A DNA stretch of 64,000 nt from Colwellia sp. (GCA_013215655.1 JABSOX010000023.1:1-64000); one strand, 5' to 3'; positions 39,887 through 50,386 are shown, numbered from the stretch's first letter. The notes: generated by a model not told the origin, from the sequence alone. Made by a program: numbers and translations.

Positions 39887-40597
39887 ATGGTTATTAAAGC
39901 GCATAGTCCAGCAGGGTTTGCTGAACAGTATATTGTTGAGTCAATTTGGAATGGCGGTTTTCCTCCGGGTTCTATTTTGCCGGCTGAGCGTGAGCTATCA
40001 GAGCTTATAGGAGTGACCAGAACAACACTTCGTGAAGTATTACAACGCTTGGCTCGTGATGGTTGGTTAACAATCAGACACGGCAAACCGACAAAAGTAA
40101 ATAATTTTTGGGATACTTCAAGTTTAAATATATTGGAAACCCTTGTGCAATTAGACCAAGAAGGTATTCCTGACTTAGTTGATAATTTATTATCAGCACG
40201 AACGAATATTAGTGCTATTTATGTGCGTGGCGCTTTAAAAAACAATCCTGAAAAGTCGATTGAATTGCTTAGTGCTTACCTTGATATTGAAGATACGGGC
40301 GAAGCTTTTGCTGAATTTGATTATAAATTGAATAAAGAATTAGTTATTGCATCAGATAATTCTATCTATTTATTAATACTTAATGGCTTTCGAGGGCTTT
40401 ATTCTCGTATTGGTCGTTTGTACTTTGCTCATCCTAAAGGTAGAGAAATTTCACGTCACTATTATCAAAGCCTTATTGATTTAGCGAAGGCGGGTAAGTT
40501 TGATGAAGCCGTATTTGCTGCACGTAAATATGGTGTTGAATCAGGCAAACTTTGGTCAGAATTAAAAGATGATGTTTTAAAAGAACTTGCTGAATAA
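39887..40597 (+). CDS. fadR: Fatty-acid metabolism regulator FadR
   Basis: This 236-residue GntR-family regulator binds acyl-CoA, represses beta-oxidation genes and activates unsaturated fatty-acid synthesis. The winged-helix part has [39 protein letters not shown] and [13 protein letters not shown]. The acyl-CoA domain includes [17 protein letters not shown] and ends with SGKLWSELK. It is adjacent to nhaB and shares its intergenic region. Together with the PsrA-like gene the window holds two fatty-acid regulators. Confidence 0.96.
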   Translation: MVIKAHSPAGFAEQYIVESIWNGGFPPGSILPAERELSELIGVTRTTLREVLQRLARDGWLTIRHGKPTKVNNFWDTSSLNILETLVQLDQEGIPDLVDNLLSARTNISAIYVRGALKNNPEKSIELLSAYLDIEDTGEAFAEFDYKLNKELVIASDNSIYLLILNGFRGLYSRIGRLYFAHPKGREISRHYYQSLIDLAKAGKFDEAVFAARKYGVESGKLWSELKDDVLKELAE

Positions 40598-40621
40598 CAT
40601 TGTGTTGTAAATGTAACGTTT

Positions 40622-40646
40622 AAACGGCCTAATTAGGCCGTTTTTT
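40622..40646. terminator. Terminator shared by fadR and spoVR
   Basis: The stem AAACGGCCT / AGGCCGTTT with an AATT loop is followed by a T-run. The stop codon of the minus-strand spoVR gene lies inside it. Confidence 0.85.
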
Positions 40647-42144
40647 GTTCTACAGGAGGACATTGAGCAATAATTTCTATTTCATCTACTAAATTCTTTT
40701 GTACGAGTTTCACATCAAACTGCCATAAATAGTGTAAGTGCTTTAATACTTCATCTTTGGAGTTACCCAATGGGATTTCTTGGTGAGGAGTATATAGCAG
40801 GGTTAATGCACGATCACCTTCAATATTTGCATCAATAATTTGAATATTAGTTTCAAGGTTACTTAAATTATATTGATTAGACAATGCAGTACGAATTTTT
40901 TGATAGCCTTGTTCGTTATGTATTGCGCCAATTTCTAAATAGCTTTCTGTTGTATCATCGTGAATATGAAACAGCTTAAAGTCTCTTATTAGTTTCGGTG
41001 ATAAAAATTGGCTGATAAAACTCTCATCTTTAAAGTTTTCCATAGCAAAATGTAGTGTATCAAGCCAATTACTACCAGCAATATCAGGAAACCATTGTTT
41101 GTCTTCTGCTGTTGGGTGTTCGCAAATCCGTCTAATATCAATAAACATATTAAAGCCCAAAGCATAAGGGTTTATGCCTGAATAATAAGGACTGTTATAT
41201 TCTGGTTGAGCGACAACATTGGTATGGTTATGTAAAAATTCCAACATGAATTTTTCAGTAACCAATCCTTCGTCATATAAATGATTCAAAATGGTGTAAT
41301 GCCAAAAGCATGCCCAGCCTTCATTCATTACTTGTGTTTGTTTTTGTGGATAAAAGTATTGTGAAATTTTTCTTACTATTCTCACTATTTCTCGTTGCCA
41401 AGGTTTTAACAATGGAGCATTTTTTTCGATAAAATAAAGAATGTTTTCTTGTGGTTCATTTGGAAATTTAACTTTTTCTTGCTTAATATCTTCGGCCTGT
41501 GTTGGTATTGTCCGCCACAAGGAGTTGACTTGTGATTGCAGATATTCTTCACGGTTTTTTTGGCGTTTTAGCTCTTCTTCAAGTGATATTTTTTGTGGTC
41601 TTTTATAACGGTCAACACCATGATTCATTAATGCATGGCATGCATCAAGTGTTGCTTCTACGTCACTAATTCCAAATTTATTTTCGCAATCGGCAATATA
41701 ATTTTTTGCAAAAAGTAGATAATCAATAATTGAGCTGGCATCCGTCCATGACTTAAATAAATAATTTCCTTTAAAAAAGGAATTGTGACCGTAACATGCG
41801 TGTGCCATTACTAGGGCTTGCATGGTCATTGAGTTTTCTTCCATTAAATATGAAATACAAGGGTCAGAATTGATCACTATTTCATAGGCAAGTCCCATCC
41901 TGCCTCTTTTATAGGTTTGTTCAGTTTGAATAAATTTTTTACCAAAAGTCCAATGATTATAACCAATTGGCATGCCTACACCGGCATAGGCATCCATCAT
42001 TTGTTCGGCGGTGATCACTTCAATTTGATTAGTATAAGTATCAAGGCGATAATGCCGTGCAACACGCGCTATCTCAGTTTGATAAGCCTCTAACAGAGAG
42101 AAGCTCCAGTCAGAGCTATCACTTAGTGGTTTACGTTTTTTCAT
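40633..42144 (-). CDS. SpoVR family protein (YcgB-like)
   Basis: This 503-residue protein matches the SpoVR/YcgB family: MGLAYEIVINSDPCISYLME, HACYGHNSFFKGNYLF, then the core MNEGWACFWHYTI and NPYALGFNMFIDI. The family is found with YeaH and PrkA in stress and stationary-phase clusters; the biochemical function is unknown. Twenty bases separate it from yeaH upstream, so the two are co-transcribed. Confidence 0.95.
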   Translation of the reverse strand: MKKRKPLSDSSDWSFSLLEAYQTEIARVARHYRLDTYTNQIEVITAEQMMDAYAGVGMPIGYNHWTFGKKFIQTEQTYKRGRMGLAYEIVINSDPCISYLMEENSMTMQALVMAHACYGHNSFFKGNYLFKSWTDASSIIDYLLFAKNYIADCENKFGISDVEATLDACHALMNHGVDRYKRPQKISLEEELKRQKNREEYLQSQVNSLWRTIPTQAEDIKQEKVKFPNEPQENILYFIEKNAPLLKPWQREIVRIVRKISQYFYPQKQTQVMNEGWACFWHYTILNHLYDEGLVTEKFMLEFLHNHTNVVAQPEYNSPYYSGINPYALGFNMFIDIRRICEHPTAEDKQWFPDIAGSNWLDTLHFAMENFKDESFISQFLSPKLIRDFKLFHIHDDTTESYLEIGAIHNEQGYQKIRTALSNQYNLSNLETNIQIIDANIEGDRALTLLYTPHQEIPLGNSKDEVLKHLHYLWQFDVKLVQKNLVDEIEIIAQCPPVEQKTA

Positions 42145-42164
42145 ATCGTCATCTCCCTATAGTC

Positions 42165-43445
42165 TTACGCGGCATGTTTTGTATTCTTTTTGAATAAATC
42201 CCTAAATACTGGATATATATCATCAACACTTTTTATATGTCGCATGGCAAAATGAGCATTCGATTCTGATATTTCTTGATATTTTTGCCATAAGGTCTGA
42301 TGGGCACGTTGTGTTATTTCGATATAACTAAAATATCGTGCTTTGGTGAGTATGTTTTTTTCAAGTAATTTAGCGCAACGGGGAGAATCATCAGCCCAAT
42401 TATCACCATCGGATGCTTGTGCGCCGTAGATGTTCCAGTCATTTGAACTATAACGGTCGTCCATTATTTCAATCATTAGCTCTAGTGCACTTGAAGCGAT
42501 TGTTCCTCCTGTTTCCTTTGAATAGAAAAACTCTTGCTCATCAACTTCTTTAGCTTGGGTATGATGCCTGATATAAACAACATCAATTGTTTTATAGGTT
42601 CTTGTTAAAAATAAATAAAGTAATACATAAAAACGTTTAGCAATATCTTTAGTTGCTTGATCCATAGAACCTGAAACATCCATTAAACAAAACATTACCG
42701 CTTTTGAGGTGGGTATAGCTTCTTTTTTATAATTTCTGAAACGTAAATCAAAGGTATCAATAAATGGGATTCTAGCTATTTTATTTTTTAATGTTCTAAT
42801 TTCTTCTTTTAACTTGTTTTGTTGAGAAATTGCGTCGGGTTTATCGCTAATTAACGTGAGTAACTCCTGTTCAAGCTCTTTAATTTTCTTCCGTTTACCA
42901 GCTGTCATTGCAATTCTACGAGCGATAGAACCTTGTAACGACTTAACGATATCTATGTTACCGGGCACGCCGTCAGCACAATAACCACTGCGTACTGTTT
43001 TATACTCAACCAGTTTATCGAGTTGCGATTTTTCTAAATTAGGTAACGCTAAGTCTTCAAACAATAAATCTAGGTATTCATCTTTTGAAATAGAGAAAAC
43101 AAAGTCGTCGTCACCTTCACCTGAATTACTTGCCTCACCTTGACCACTACCGCCAGCACCTCCTTGTTGAGGAGGACGGGCAATTTTATCTCCGGGTGAA
43201 AATTGATCGTTGCCGGGGTGAACTCTATCTTTTATTCCACCAGAACCTTGATGAAATACCGGTTCACTCAAGTCTTTTTTAGGAATAACAATGCTTTCAC
43301 CATTATCAACATCGGTAACACCGCGTTGGTTAATCGCATCAGCAACAGATTTTTTTATTTGGCTTTTATAACGACGTAAAAATCTCTGCCGATTAACGGT
43401 ACTTTTATTTTTACTATTTAGACGTCGATCAATAAAGTTAGTCAT
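42165..43445 (-). CDS. YeaH/YhbH family protein (DUF444)
   Basis: This 426-residue protein begins [20 protein letters not shown] and has the DUF444 pattern. A glycine-rich low-complexity linker follows at about 75-110 ([18 protein letters not shown]). The C-terminal half has a von Willebrand A-like metal site, [14 protein letters not shown]. It is the middle gene of prkA-yeaH-spoVR. The family acts with the PrkA kinase; its molecular role is unknown. A MITE lies just upstream. Confidence 0.95.
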   Translation of the reverse strand: MTNFIDRRLNSKNKSTVNRQRFLRRYKSQIKKSVADAINQRGVTDVDNGESIVIPKKDLSEPVFHQGSGGIKDRVHPGNDQFSPGDKIARPPQQGGAGGSGQGEASNSGEGDDDFVFSISKDEYLDLLFEDLALPNLEKSQLDKLVEYKTVRSGYCADGVPGNIDIVKSLQGSIARRIAMTAGKRKKIKELEQELLTLISDKPDAISQQNKLKEEIRTLKNKIARIPFIDTFDLRFRNYKKEAIPTSKAVMFCLMDVSGSMDQATKDIAKRFYVLLYLFLTRTYKTIDVVYIRHHTQAKEVDEQEFFYSKETGGTIASSALELMIEIMDDRYSSNDWNIYGAQASDGDNWADDSPRCAKLLEKNILTKARYFSYIEITQRAHQTLWQKYQEISESNAHFAMRHIKSVDDIYPVFRDLFKKNTKHAA

Positions 43446-43461
43446 ATTATCCTCCTTACTT

Positions 43462-43729
43462 TAGGGTCTGTTGACCTTTCGAGTTCGAATTTTATTCACC
43501 TAAGCGCTTCCTGATCACGGCGCGAGGAGTGTAGCTTAGTCATTCTAAGTCAAAGACGAGCAACAAAGATCAGGATGCGCTTAGGTGAATCCTGCGGACA
43601 GTGGTTTGTTTGGCCTTTCTGCTGCGTTGGAGCATGTTAAAGTAGAATAACTACATTGCACATGCTCCGCCTTGCATAAAAACCAAACAAACCGCTGTAA
43701 AAACAAACTCCAAAGTTCAACAGACCCTA
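43462..43729. mobile_element. MITE-like element with 18-bp terminal inverted repeats
   Basis: The left end TAGGGTCTGTTGACCTTT (43462) and the inverse of the right end AAAGTTCAACAGACCCTA match with one mismatch. If the outer TA is the target duplication, the ends are GGGTCTGTTGA, a form expected for Tc1/mariner-IS630-type insertions. No coding sequence lies inside. The interior forms two long hairpins: ATTCACCTAAGCGCTTCC pairs with GGATGCGCTTAGGTGAAT, and GGTTTGTTTGG pairs with CCAAACAAACC further right. It separates prkA from yeaH. Confidence 0.88.
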
Positions 43730-43757
43730 TTCATTATTAAAAACGATAAAGTACAGC

Positions 43758-45692
43758 TTAAGAAGACTTTCTCACTCTTAAATACCATTCCGACAATAGC
43801 CTGACTTGTTTTTGCGTATAACCTTTAGTCATCATCCGTTCAACAAAGTCGTCATGTTTTTGTTGATCGTCTGTTGATGTTTTAGCATTGAATGAAATAA
43901 CCGGTAATAAATCTTCAGTATTAGAGAACATTTTTTTCTCAATCACTGTTCTTAGTTTTTCATAACTTGTCCATGATGGATTTTTGCCGTTGTTGTTGGC
44001 TTTAGCTCGAAGTACAAAGTTTACAATTTCGTTTCGAAAATCTTTAGGGTTACTGATCCCCGCTGGTTTTTCTATTTTCTCTAGTTCATTATTTAATGCT
44101 TCACGATTAAATAGCTGACCTGTTTCAGCATCACGATATTCTTGATCTTGTATCCAAAAATCGGCATAAGTTACATAACGATCAAAAATGTTTTGTCCGT
44201 ATTCAGAATAAGACTCTAAATAAGCTGTTTGAATTTCTTTGCCTATAAATTCGATATATTGGTTAGATAAATAACCTTTGATAAATTCGAGATACCTTTC
44301 GGATAGCTCTTTGGGTAGCTGCTCCCGCTCAATTTGTTGTTCAAGTACATAAAATAAATGCACGGGGTTTGCTGCAACTTCTAAATGGTCGAAATTAAAA
44401 ACACGTGATAATATTTTAAAAGCAAAACGAGTGGATAAACCCGCCATACCTTCATCCATACCGGCATAATCGCGGTACTCTTGATAGGACTTTGCTTTTG
44501 GATCGGTATCTTTAAGACTTTCTCCGTCATAAACCCGCATTTTTGAGTAGATACTTGAATTTTCGGGATCTTTTAATCGAGATAATACTGAAAATTGTGC
44601 CAATATTTCCAAGGTGTCTGGAGCACATTGCGCATTATTCAATTCGCTGTGTTCAAGCAGTTTCTGGTAGATTTTTACTTCTTCAGAAACACGCATACAA
44701 TAAGGTACTTTGACAATATAAACGCGATCCAAAAAAGCCTCGTTGTTTTTATTATTTCGAAAGGTTGTCCATTCAGACTCATTAGAGTGAGCCAATAAAA
44801 TGCCATTAAAGGGCAGTGCAGATAAACCTTCTGTAGGGTTGTAATTTCCCTCTTGTGTTGCTGTGAGCAATGGATGTAATACTTTGATAGGCGCTTTGAA
44901 CATTTCAACAAATTCCATCATACCTTGATTCGCACGACACAGCGCTCCGGAATAACTGTATGCGTCGGGATCATTTTGAGCGAAGTGTTCAAGTTGTCTA
45001 ATATCTACTTTGCCAACCAATGCTGAAATATCCTGATTATTATCATCACCAGGCTCTGTTTTTGCGATAGCTATTTGATCTAAAATTGAAGGGTAAAGTT
45101 TGACGACTTCAAACTTTGCAATGTCGCCTTTAAATTCATGTAAACGTTTAGCGGCCCACGGAGAAATAATGCTATTTAAATATCGAGCGGGAATATTATA
45201 TTCATCTTTTAAAATTTTGCCGTCAGCATTAACGTCAAATAAGCAAAAAGGATGGTCATTAACAGGGCTACGTTTATCGTTTGCACATAAAACATAGATG
45301 GGCTCTTGTTGCATTAATGCTTTTAATTTTTCAGCCAATGATGATTTACCACCACCAACGGGTCCCAATAAATAGAGTATTTGTTTTTGCTCTTCTAAGC
45401 CTTGTGAAGAATGCGTTAAATAAGCAACAATTTGCTCAATGGCATCTTCCATACCATAAAATTCTTTAAAGGCTGGATATCTTGCGATGACTCGGTTAGA
45501 AAATATACGACTTAGACTCGGCTCTGTTGAAGTATCAATCATCTCAGGTTCGCCGATAGCGGTTAATAAGCGCTCGGCGGCACTTGCATAAGCCAATTTA
45601 TCTGTTCGACAAATATCGAGAAACTCTTGAATAGTGAAACGTTCTTCTTGTGCTTGATCGTACCGCGACTGATAGTGCTGGAAAATACTCAT
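43758..45692 (-). CDS. prkA: Serine protein kinase PrkA (YeaG)
   Basis: This 644-residue protein is of the PrkA family, an AAA-like ATPase with serine-kinase activity. The N-terminus SIFQHYQSRYDQAQEERFTI matches YeaG. SRIFSNRVIARYPAFKEFYG is a family block, and the Walker A is GPVGGGKSS near residue 103. The C-terminal PrkA domain follows. I chose the ATG at 45692; the frame is open ten codons earlier. It is first in prkA-yeaH-spoVR, but a 312-bp gap with a MITE separates it from yeaH, so read-through may be altered. Confidence 0.96.
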   Translation of the reverse strand: MSIFQHYQSRYDQAQEERFTIQEFLDICRTDKLAYASAAERLLTAIGEPEMIDTSTEPSLSRIFSNRVIARYPAFKEFYGMEDAIEQIVAYLTHSSQGLEEQKQILYLLGPVGGGKSSLAEKLKALMQQEPIYVLCANDKRSPVNDHPFCLFDVNADGKILKDEYNIPARYLNSIISPWAAKRLHEFKGDIAKFEVVKLYPSILDQIAIAKTEPGDDNNQDISALVGKVDIRQLEHFAQNDPDAYSYSGALCRANQGMMEFVEMFKAPIKVLHPLLTATQEGNYNPTEGLSALPFNGILLAHSNESEWTTFRNNKNNEAFLDRVYIVKVPYCMRVSEEVKIYQKLLEHSELNNAQCAPDTLEILAQFSVLSRLKDPENSSIYSKMRVYDGESLKDTDPKAKSYQEYRDYAGMDEGMAGLSTRFAFKILSRVFNFDHLEVAANPVHLFYVLEQQIEREQLPKELSERYLEFIKGYLSNQYIEFIGKEIQTAYLESYSEYGQNIFDRYVTYADFWIQDQEYRDAETGQLFNREALNNELEKIEKPAGISNPKDFRNEIVNFVLRAKANNNGKNPSWTSYEKLRTVIEKKMFSNTEDLLPVISFNAKTSTDDQQKHDDFVERMMTKGYTQKQVRLLSEWYLRVRKSS

Positions 45693-46044
45693 AATAGCCT
45701 CCCAAAGAGAAGTTGAATTCATTCATGAGTTGATTCCATACGCAGATACTAATCAAACTCACATAATAAAATAGACCGAGAATGTCATAATATAGTTACC
45801 TAATTAATACAAAACACTTAACTTGCTGGTCATTATTGCTAACAAGTTCACTCATCATTAATTTGGTAAGTTACTAATTTGTGTTGCTATTATAAGCTTA
45901 GTTGTTTTTAAAAAATTATGTAAAAATTCATACTTTTATTTGTAACCGAGACAATGATGGTATTGGTTTCATTAAATGTATTTGATTGGCAAGGATAAAA
46001 GTAAAAGATATTTATGCAAGGGAGTTTTATGAAGAATAAAATAA
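45693..46044. other. Gap upstream of prkA
   Basis: About 350 AT-rich bases lie between the prkA start and the sodB terminator. I see no gene, repeat or clear promoter. Any promoter for prkA would lie here. Confidence 0.4.
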
Positions 46045-46075
46045 AAAACACCAGAGAATTTCTGGTGTTTTTAAG
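46045..46075. terminator. sodB terminator
   Basis: The 11-base arms AAAACACCAGA / TCTGGTGTTTT form a stem with an A-run on one side and a T-run on the other, so it works on both strands. It is about 50 bases after the sodB stop. Confidence 0.85.
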
Positions 46076-46126
46076 ATGTTCTATAACGAAGCATATTGAG
46101 ATGGCTTGGGAGTCATCTTTTAGGTA

Positions 46127-46708
46127 TTAAGCGAAGTTTGCTGTTGCAAAATCCCAGTTAGCTAAAGACCAAAATGCTTCCATATAACTTGGACGTAAGT
46201 TACGGTAATCAATGTAGTAAGCATGTTCCCATAAATCTACGGTGATTAATGCAGTAACATTATCATCAGTAAGTGGTGTTGCCGCGTTAGAGGTATTAAT
46301 AATAGCAAGAGTGCCATCAACATTTTTAACTAACCAAGTCCAACTTGCACCAAAGTTGTTAACTGCGCTGGCCGTAAATTTGGCTTTGAATTCAGCAAAA
46401 GAGCCAAAATTAGCAACAATAGCTTCAGCCAATGCACCTGTTGGTTCATTACCGCCAGTAGGACTTAAACTGTTCCAATAAAAGGTATGATTCCAAATTT
46501 GTGCTGCATTGTTAAATACACCAGCAGAAGATGTTTTTACGATATCTTCTAGTGACTTATTTTCAAATTCTGTACCTTCAATTAAACCATTTAGTTTTAC
46601 GACATAAGTATTGTGATGTTTGCCGTAATGGTACTCAAGGGTTTCTTCTGAAATATGAGGTGCTAAAGCATCTTTAGCATAAGGTAATGAAGGTAATTCT
46701 ACTGCCAT
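46127..46708 (-). CDS. sodB: Iron superoxide dismutase
   Basis: This 193-residue enzyme converts superoxide to peroxide and oxygen in the cytoplasm. The metal ligands are in [10 protein letters not shown] (first His), [12 protein letters not shown] (second His), and [13 protein letters not shown] (Asp and His). The segment [11 protein letters not shown] and the [11 protein letters not shown] block indicate the iron type. The start at 46708 is chosen for its GGAGA about 7 bases upstream. The divergent neighbour is grxD. Confidence 0.96.
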   Translation of the reverse strand: MAVELPSLPYAKDALAPHISEETLEYHYGKHHNTYVVKLNGLIEGTEFENKSLEDIVKTSSAGVFNNAAQIWNHTFYWNSLSPTGGNEPTGALAEAIVANFGSFAEFKAKFTASAVNNFGASWTWLVKNVDGTLAIINTSNAATPLTDDNVTALITVDLWEHAYYIDYRNLRPSYMEAFWSLANWDFATANFA

Positions 46709-46953
46709 TTTTTTCTCCAAGCGTAATTATTATAAATTGTGATTATCGCACAAAAATAGTTTGTTTTTTCGTAAAACCTAGTAAACTACTCAAGTATTAT
46801 AAAAGATATTTTATTCAAGCAAAATATATAGGGCTTTTTTAACGTTTATCAAGGTTTACACCCTGTATTATTTTATATAAAAGTAATAATTGAATTAACT
46901 AATTTTAGCTAAGTTAGTTAATCCAATTGATATTAATTATTCTAGAGGTTGTC

Positions 46954-47292
46954 ATGGACACTATTGAACGTATTAAAGAGCAAATTTCAGAAAATACAAT
47001 TTTGCTATATATGAAAGGCTCTCCTAAATTACCAAATTGTGGTTTTTCATCACAAGCATCACAAGCATTAATTTCTTGTGATGAAAAATTTGCTTATGTT
47101 GATATTTTGCAAAACCCTGACATTAGAGCTGAGTTACCTAAATATGCCGATTGGCCAACATTTCCACAGTTGTGGGTAGATGGTGAATTAGTTGGCGGTT
47201 GTGACATTATTATGGAAATGTTCCAACAGGGTGAATTACAGACATTAGTTAAAGAAGCCGTAGCGAAAAGTAATTCAGAAGAAAGTGCTTAA
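46954..47292 (+). CDS. grxD: Monothiol glutaredoxin
   Basis: This 112-residue protein carries the monothiol active site C29-G-F-S32 in PKLPNCGFSSQA, then WPTFPQLWVDGELVGGCDI, the glutathione-binding segment. The family carries and transfers [2Fe-2S] clusters in the cytoplasm. I chose ATG 46954, which follows AGAGG; the frame opens nine codons earlier. It lies beside sodB and a peroxiredoxin gene. Confidence 0.95.
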   Translation: MDTIERIKEQISENTILLYMKGSPKLPNCGFSSQASQALISCDEKFAYVDILQNPDIRAELPKYADWPTFPQLWVDGELVGGCDIIMEMFQQGELQTLVKEAVAKSNSEESA

Positions 47293-47393
47293 TTGATTTA
47301 CTAAATTTAAATTGATTAGGTAGTTGAATTTTATAGTAATGCCACAATAATTAGTGGTGAATTTATGAAACATTTTAAATATTGGAGAATTAA

Positions 47394-47999
47394 ATGAGTG
47401 TATTAGTAGGGCGTCCAGCGCCAGACTTTACTGCCGCGGCAGTTTTAGGAAGTGGCGAAATCGTAGATAGCTACAACTTAACAGAAACAATTAAAGGTAA
47501 AAAAGCGGTAATATTTTTCTACCCGTTAGACTTCACTTTTGTATGTCCTTCTGAGCTTTTAGCATTTGATCACCGCATGGAAGAATTTCAAAGCCGTGGT
47601 GTTGAAGTTATTGGTATTTCAATTGACTCTCAATTTTCTCATAACGCATGGCGTAATACACCAGTAAATGAAGGTGGTATTGGTCCAGTACAATACACTT
47701 TAGTTGCTGATACTAAGCATGAAATTTGTAAAGCATATGATGTTGAACATCCTGATGCTGGTGTTGCATTTCGTGGTTCATTTTTAATTGATGAAGAAGG
47801 TAATGTTCGTCACCAAGTGGTTAACGATTTACCATTAGGACGTAATGTTGATGAAATGTTACGTATGGTTGATGCTTTACAATTCCACCAAGAACATGGC
47901 GAAGTATGTCCTGCGGGCTGGAAAAAAGGTGATAAAGGTATGACTGCATCTCCAGAAGGTGTTGCTGCGTATTTAACTGATAATGCTGATAAATTATAA
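47394..47999 (+). CDS. Typical 2-Cys peroxiredoxin (AhpC/TSA family)
   Basis: This 201-residue thiol peroxidase reduces hydrogen peroxide and organic peroxides. The peroxidatic Cys is C51 in DFTFVCPSE and the resolving Cys is C172 in EVCPAGW. GGIGPVQYTLVAD and the C-terminal tail are typical of the Prx1/AhpC group. It is about 100 bases after grxD on the same strand. No ahpF is nearby, so thioredoxin is the likely reductant. Confidence 0.95.
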   Translation: MSVLVGRPAPDFTAAAVLGSGEIVDSYNLTETIKGKKAVIFFYPLDFTFVCPSELLAFDHRMEEFQSRGVEVIGISIDSQFSHNAWRNTPVNEGGIGPVQYTLVADTKHEICKAYDVEHPDAGVAFRGSFLIDEEGNVRHQVVNDLPLGRNVDEMLRMVDALQFHQEHGEVCPAGWKKGDKGMTASPEGVAAYLTDNADKL

Positions 48000-48021
48000 T
48001 TAGTATTTAGCTATTCACTTT

Positions 48022-48047
48022 AAAAGCCGCGAAAGCGGTTTTTTTAT
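48022..48047 (+). terminator. Peroxiredoxin gene terminator
   Basis: A stem AAAGCCGC / GCGGTTTT with a GAAA loop is followed by a long T-run. Confidence 0.88.
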
Positions 48048-48132
48048 GTTCATTTTTTATTAAAAGGAAAATTCGTCTAAAGCATCTACACTGATATTAA
48101 AGAACTTGTTTTAATTCAAAATTGGACTTTGT

Positions 48133-48501
48133 GTGAAATTTTCTGAACCGATTTATGAGAACTTGCCCTTTATATACTTTAGTATCAGTGCACTATTATT
48201 AGCCTATGATACATCGTGGTTGATGATATTGTCTGCAGGACTATTTTATTGTGCTGGTAGTGTTACTTTAGTTGTTCGTTCTTCTTATCGCCGCCTAGAT
48301 ACACATAAAAACAACAAAAAATTTATACCTGAGGCGATATATGAATACTTGCCCTATATTTATCATGGGGTTGCAATGTTATTGTTATTGAAAACGGATT
48401 CGCCGGTATTACAATTTTTTGCTTTTATGTTGATGATTTTAGCGCTTAGAAATTTGCTCTGCCGAAAAAATAACAGAACGAAAAAACCATCATTATTCTG
48501 A
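48133..48501 (+). CDS. Small membrane protein with an internal duplication
   Basis: This 122-residue protein has four predicted membrane helices. The two halves resemble each other: [19 protein letters not shown] (5-23) and [19 protein letters not shown] (67-85), each followed by a second helix and a basic end. This looks like a tandem duplication of a two-helix unit. Function unknown. Its end overlaps the end of rnt by nine bases, convergently. Confidence 0.7.
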   Translation: MKFSEPIYENLPFIYFSISALLLAYDTSWLMILSAGLFYCAGSVTLVVRSSYRRLDTHKNNKKFIPEAIYEYLPYIYHGVAMLLLLKTDSPVLQFFAFMLMILALRNLLCRKNNRTKKPSLF

Positions 48502-49209
48502 TTTAGTGCTATCGGTATCACTATCACTATCGATATTGCTTGCTTCAACAGCTAACGGCCAGCCACCAAGTTTCTGCCATTTGTTGACAATATAACAAAA
48601 TAATTCTGCTGTTTTCTCTGTATCGTATAATGCCGAATGTGCTTCATTATTATTAAATTCAATGTTGGCAGCGATACAAGCTTTTGCGAGAACTGTTTGG
48701 CCCAAGGCAAGTCCTGATAATGTTGTAGTATCAAAGCTGACAAAAGGGTGAAATGGAGAGCGCTTTATAGAGCATCGTGCAGTTGCTGCATTAACAAAAC
48801 CAAGGTCAAATGCTGCATTATGGGCGACCATAACCGCACGTTGACAACCTGCCGCTTTCATTTTTTTACGAATAAGTTTAAAAATACTGGTTAAGGCCGT
48901 TTTTTCATCTACAGCGCCACGTAGAGGATTTGTTGGGTCAATACCGGTAAATTCGAGTGCTGCTTTTTCCAAATTTGCACCTTCAAAAGGATCAACATTA
49001 AAATGTATGGTCTCATCAAGTGAAAATGTTCCGTCTAACTCGTTCAATGTTAGTGTGGTTGCGGCAATTTCTAGTAATGCATCTGTTTGCGCGTTAAAAC
49101 CTGCTGTTTCAACATCGACAACAACGGGGAAATAGCCTCTAAATCTCTGTGCAAAAGGGGATTTATTATTATTTGAATTGGTCGGAGTGTTTGAGCTTTC
49201 TTCGGACAT
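48493..49209 (-). CDS. rnt: Ribonuclease T
   Basis: RNase T is a DEDDh exoribonuclease that trims the 3' ends of tRNAs and other RNAs. The 238-residue protein has Exo [21 protein letters not shown], Exo [17 protein letters not shown] and Exo [21 protein letters not shown]. RNase T usually has a Q/ALLEIA stretch here, seen as [10 protein letters not shown]. It is divergent from motY, as in Vibrio. Confidence 0.95.
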   Translation of the reverse strand: MSEESSNTPTNSNNNKSPFAQRFRGYFPVVVDVETAGFNAQTDALLEIAATTLTLNELDGTFSLDETIHFNVDPFEGANLEKAALEFTGIDPTNPLRGAVDEKTALTSIFKLIRKKMKAAGCQRAVMVAHNAAFDLGFVNAATARCSIKRSPFHPFVSFDTTTLSGLALGQTVLAKACIAANIEFNNNEAHSALYDTEKTAELFCYIVNKWQKLGGWPLAVEASNIDSDSDTDSTKSE

Positions 49210-49378
49210 ACTTTACTTAAACTATTTTTTTGTTGGGTGAATTATCGCAGAAAATTATCGTTAAAAGTGAAATGTTTTAATTATTTTTTAAAGATCTCTG
49301 TGTTTTCATTAAATAGCTGTTAAAGTTATAATATGTACAGCCGATAGTATTAACGTCACAAAACAATTAATATTATTT

Positions 49379-50248
49379 ATGATTAAAAAATATAGCACTG
49401 CCATTGTTTTATCACTTTTTGTCTGCCACGCCAATGCGGGTATCAGACAATATAGTGCTGATCTTGATAACTCAACGTGGCAACTATCCAATGACTCTCG
49501 TTTAGAATGTTCTCTTTCACATCAAATACCTAATTACGGTGAAGCTAAGTTCTATAGCAAGGCTAACCGTCGCGCTAATATGGAATTTGAATTAGACATG
49601 ATGCGCCTTCCTGATACTTATTCTCTAGCTGAATTACGTTCGGTTGCGCCTAAATGGCGTCCAGGAATTGCAGGACGAACAATTGCTGATATGAAATTGC
49701 ATAAGCAGTTTTCACCCGGATTACCAAAAAAAATAGCTTGGACCATGCTAAATGAATTAGATCAAGGCATGAGCCCAACATTTTATTATAACGATTGGTA
49801 CAGTGATAATGAGAAGGTTTCTGTAGGGCTATCAACAGCAAAATTTCAACGTGCTTATCAGAAATTTATTGGTTGTATTGGTAATTTATTGAATTACAGT
49901 TTTGATGATATCGCTTATACAGTATTAAATTTCGAATTTGGTGGTGATAAGTTTACTAAATCTTCTCAAAGACGCATGGCAATGATTAGTGAGTATTTAA
50001 GCCTAGATCAATCAATGGAATTAGTTTTGATTGATGCCTACACCGATAGTTATGGCGGCCGCTGGACCAATCAAAAAACCTCTGAGAAACGAGCGAATAA
50101 AATTCGTAGTTATTTTATTAAAAATGGCATTGACCCTAGTCGAATTGAAGCAAAAGGTTATGGTGAAAAACGCCATGTTGCATCAAATAGCACCATATTA
50201 GGTCGTGAGAAAAACCGTAGAGTTGTAATTCGTATGGATAAGCCATAG
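49379..50248 (+). CDS. motY: Sodium-type flagellar motor protein MotY
   Basis: MotY is part of the T-ring of the polar sodium-driven flagellar motor and anchors the PomA/PomB stator. The 289-residue protein has a signal peptide (STAIVLSLFVCHANA), an N-terminal domain with WQLSNDSRLECSLSHQIPNY and CIGNLLNYSFDDIAYTVL, and an OmpA-like peptidoglycan-binding domain from about 165 to the end (DAYTDSYGG, KRANKIRSYF, GYGEKRHVA). It stands next to rnt, the usual neighbour. Confidence 0.94.
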   Translation: MIKKYSTAIVLSLFVCHANAGIRQYSADLDNSTWQLSNDSRLECSLSHQIPNYGEAKFYSKANRRANMEFELDMMRLPDTYSLAELRSVAPKWRPGIAGRTIADMKLHKQFSPGLPKKIAWTMLNELDQGMSPTFYYNDWYSDNEKVSVGLSTAKFQRAYQKFIGCIGNLLNYSFDDIAYTVLNFEFGGDKFTKSSQRRMAMISEYLSLDQSMELVLIDAYTDSYGGRWTNQKTSEKRANKIRSYFIKNGIDPSRIEAKGYGEKRHVASNSTILGREKNRRVVIRMDKP

Positions 50249-50289
50249 AGTTTTATTTTTAATCGTTATATTTTATACAATATTAGTTG

Positions 50290-50328
50290 AATAGGCCTGT
50301 AGGTTGTCTTAACCTACAGGCCTATTTT
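50290..50328 (+). terminator. motY terminator
   Basis: A 16-bp perfect stem AATAGGCCTGTAGGTT / AACCTACAGGCCTATT with a GTCTT loop is followed by TT. Confidence 0.88.
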
Positions 50329-50386
50329 ATGTATGTATTCAAATATCAAGTAACTTAAATAGTTACAAAATCGGACATTACACTTT

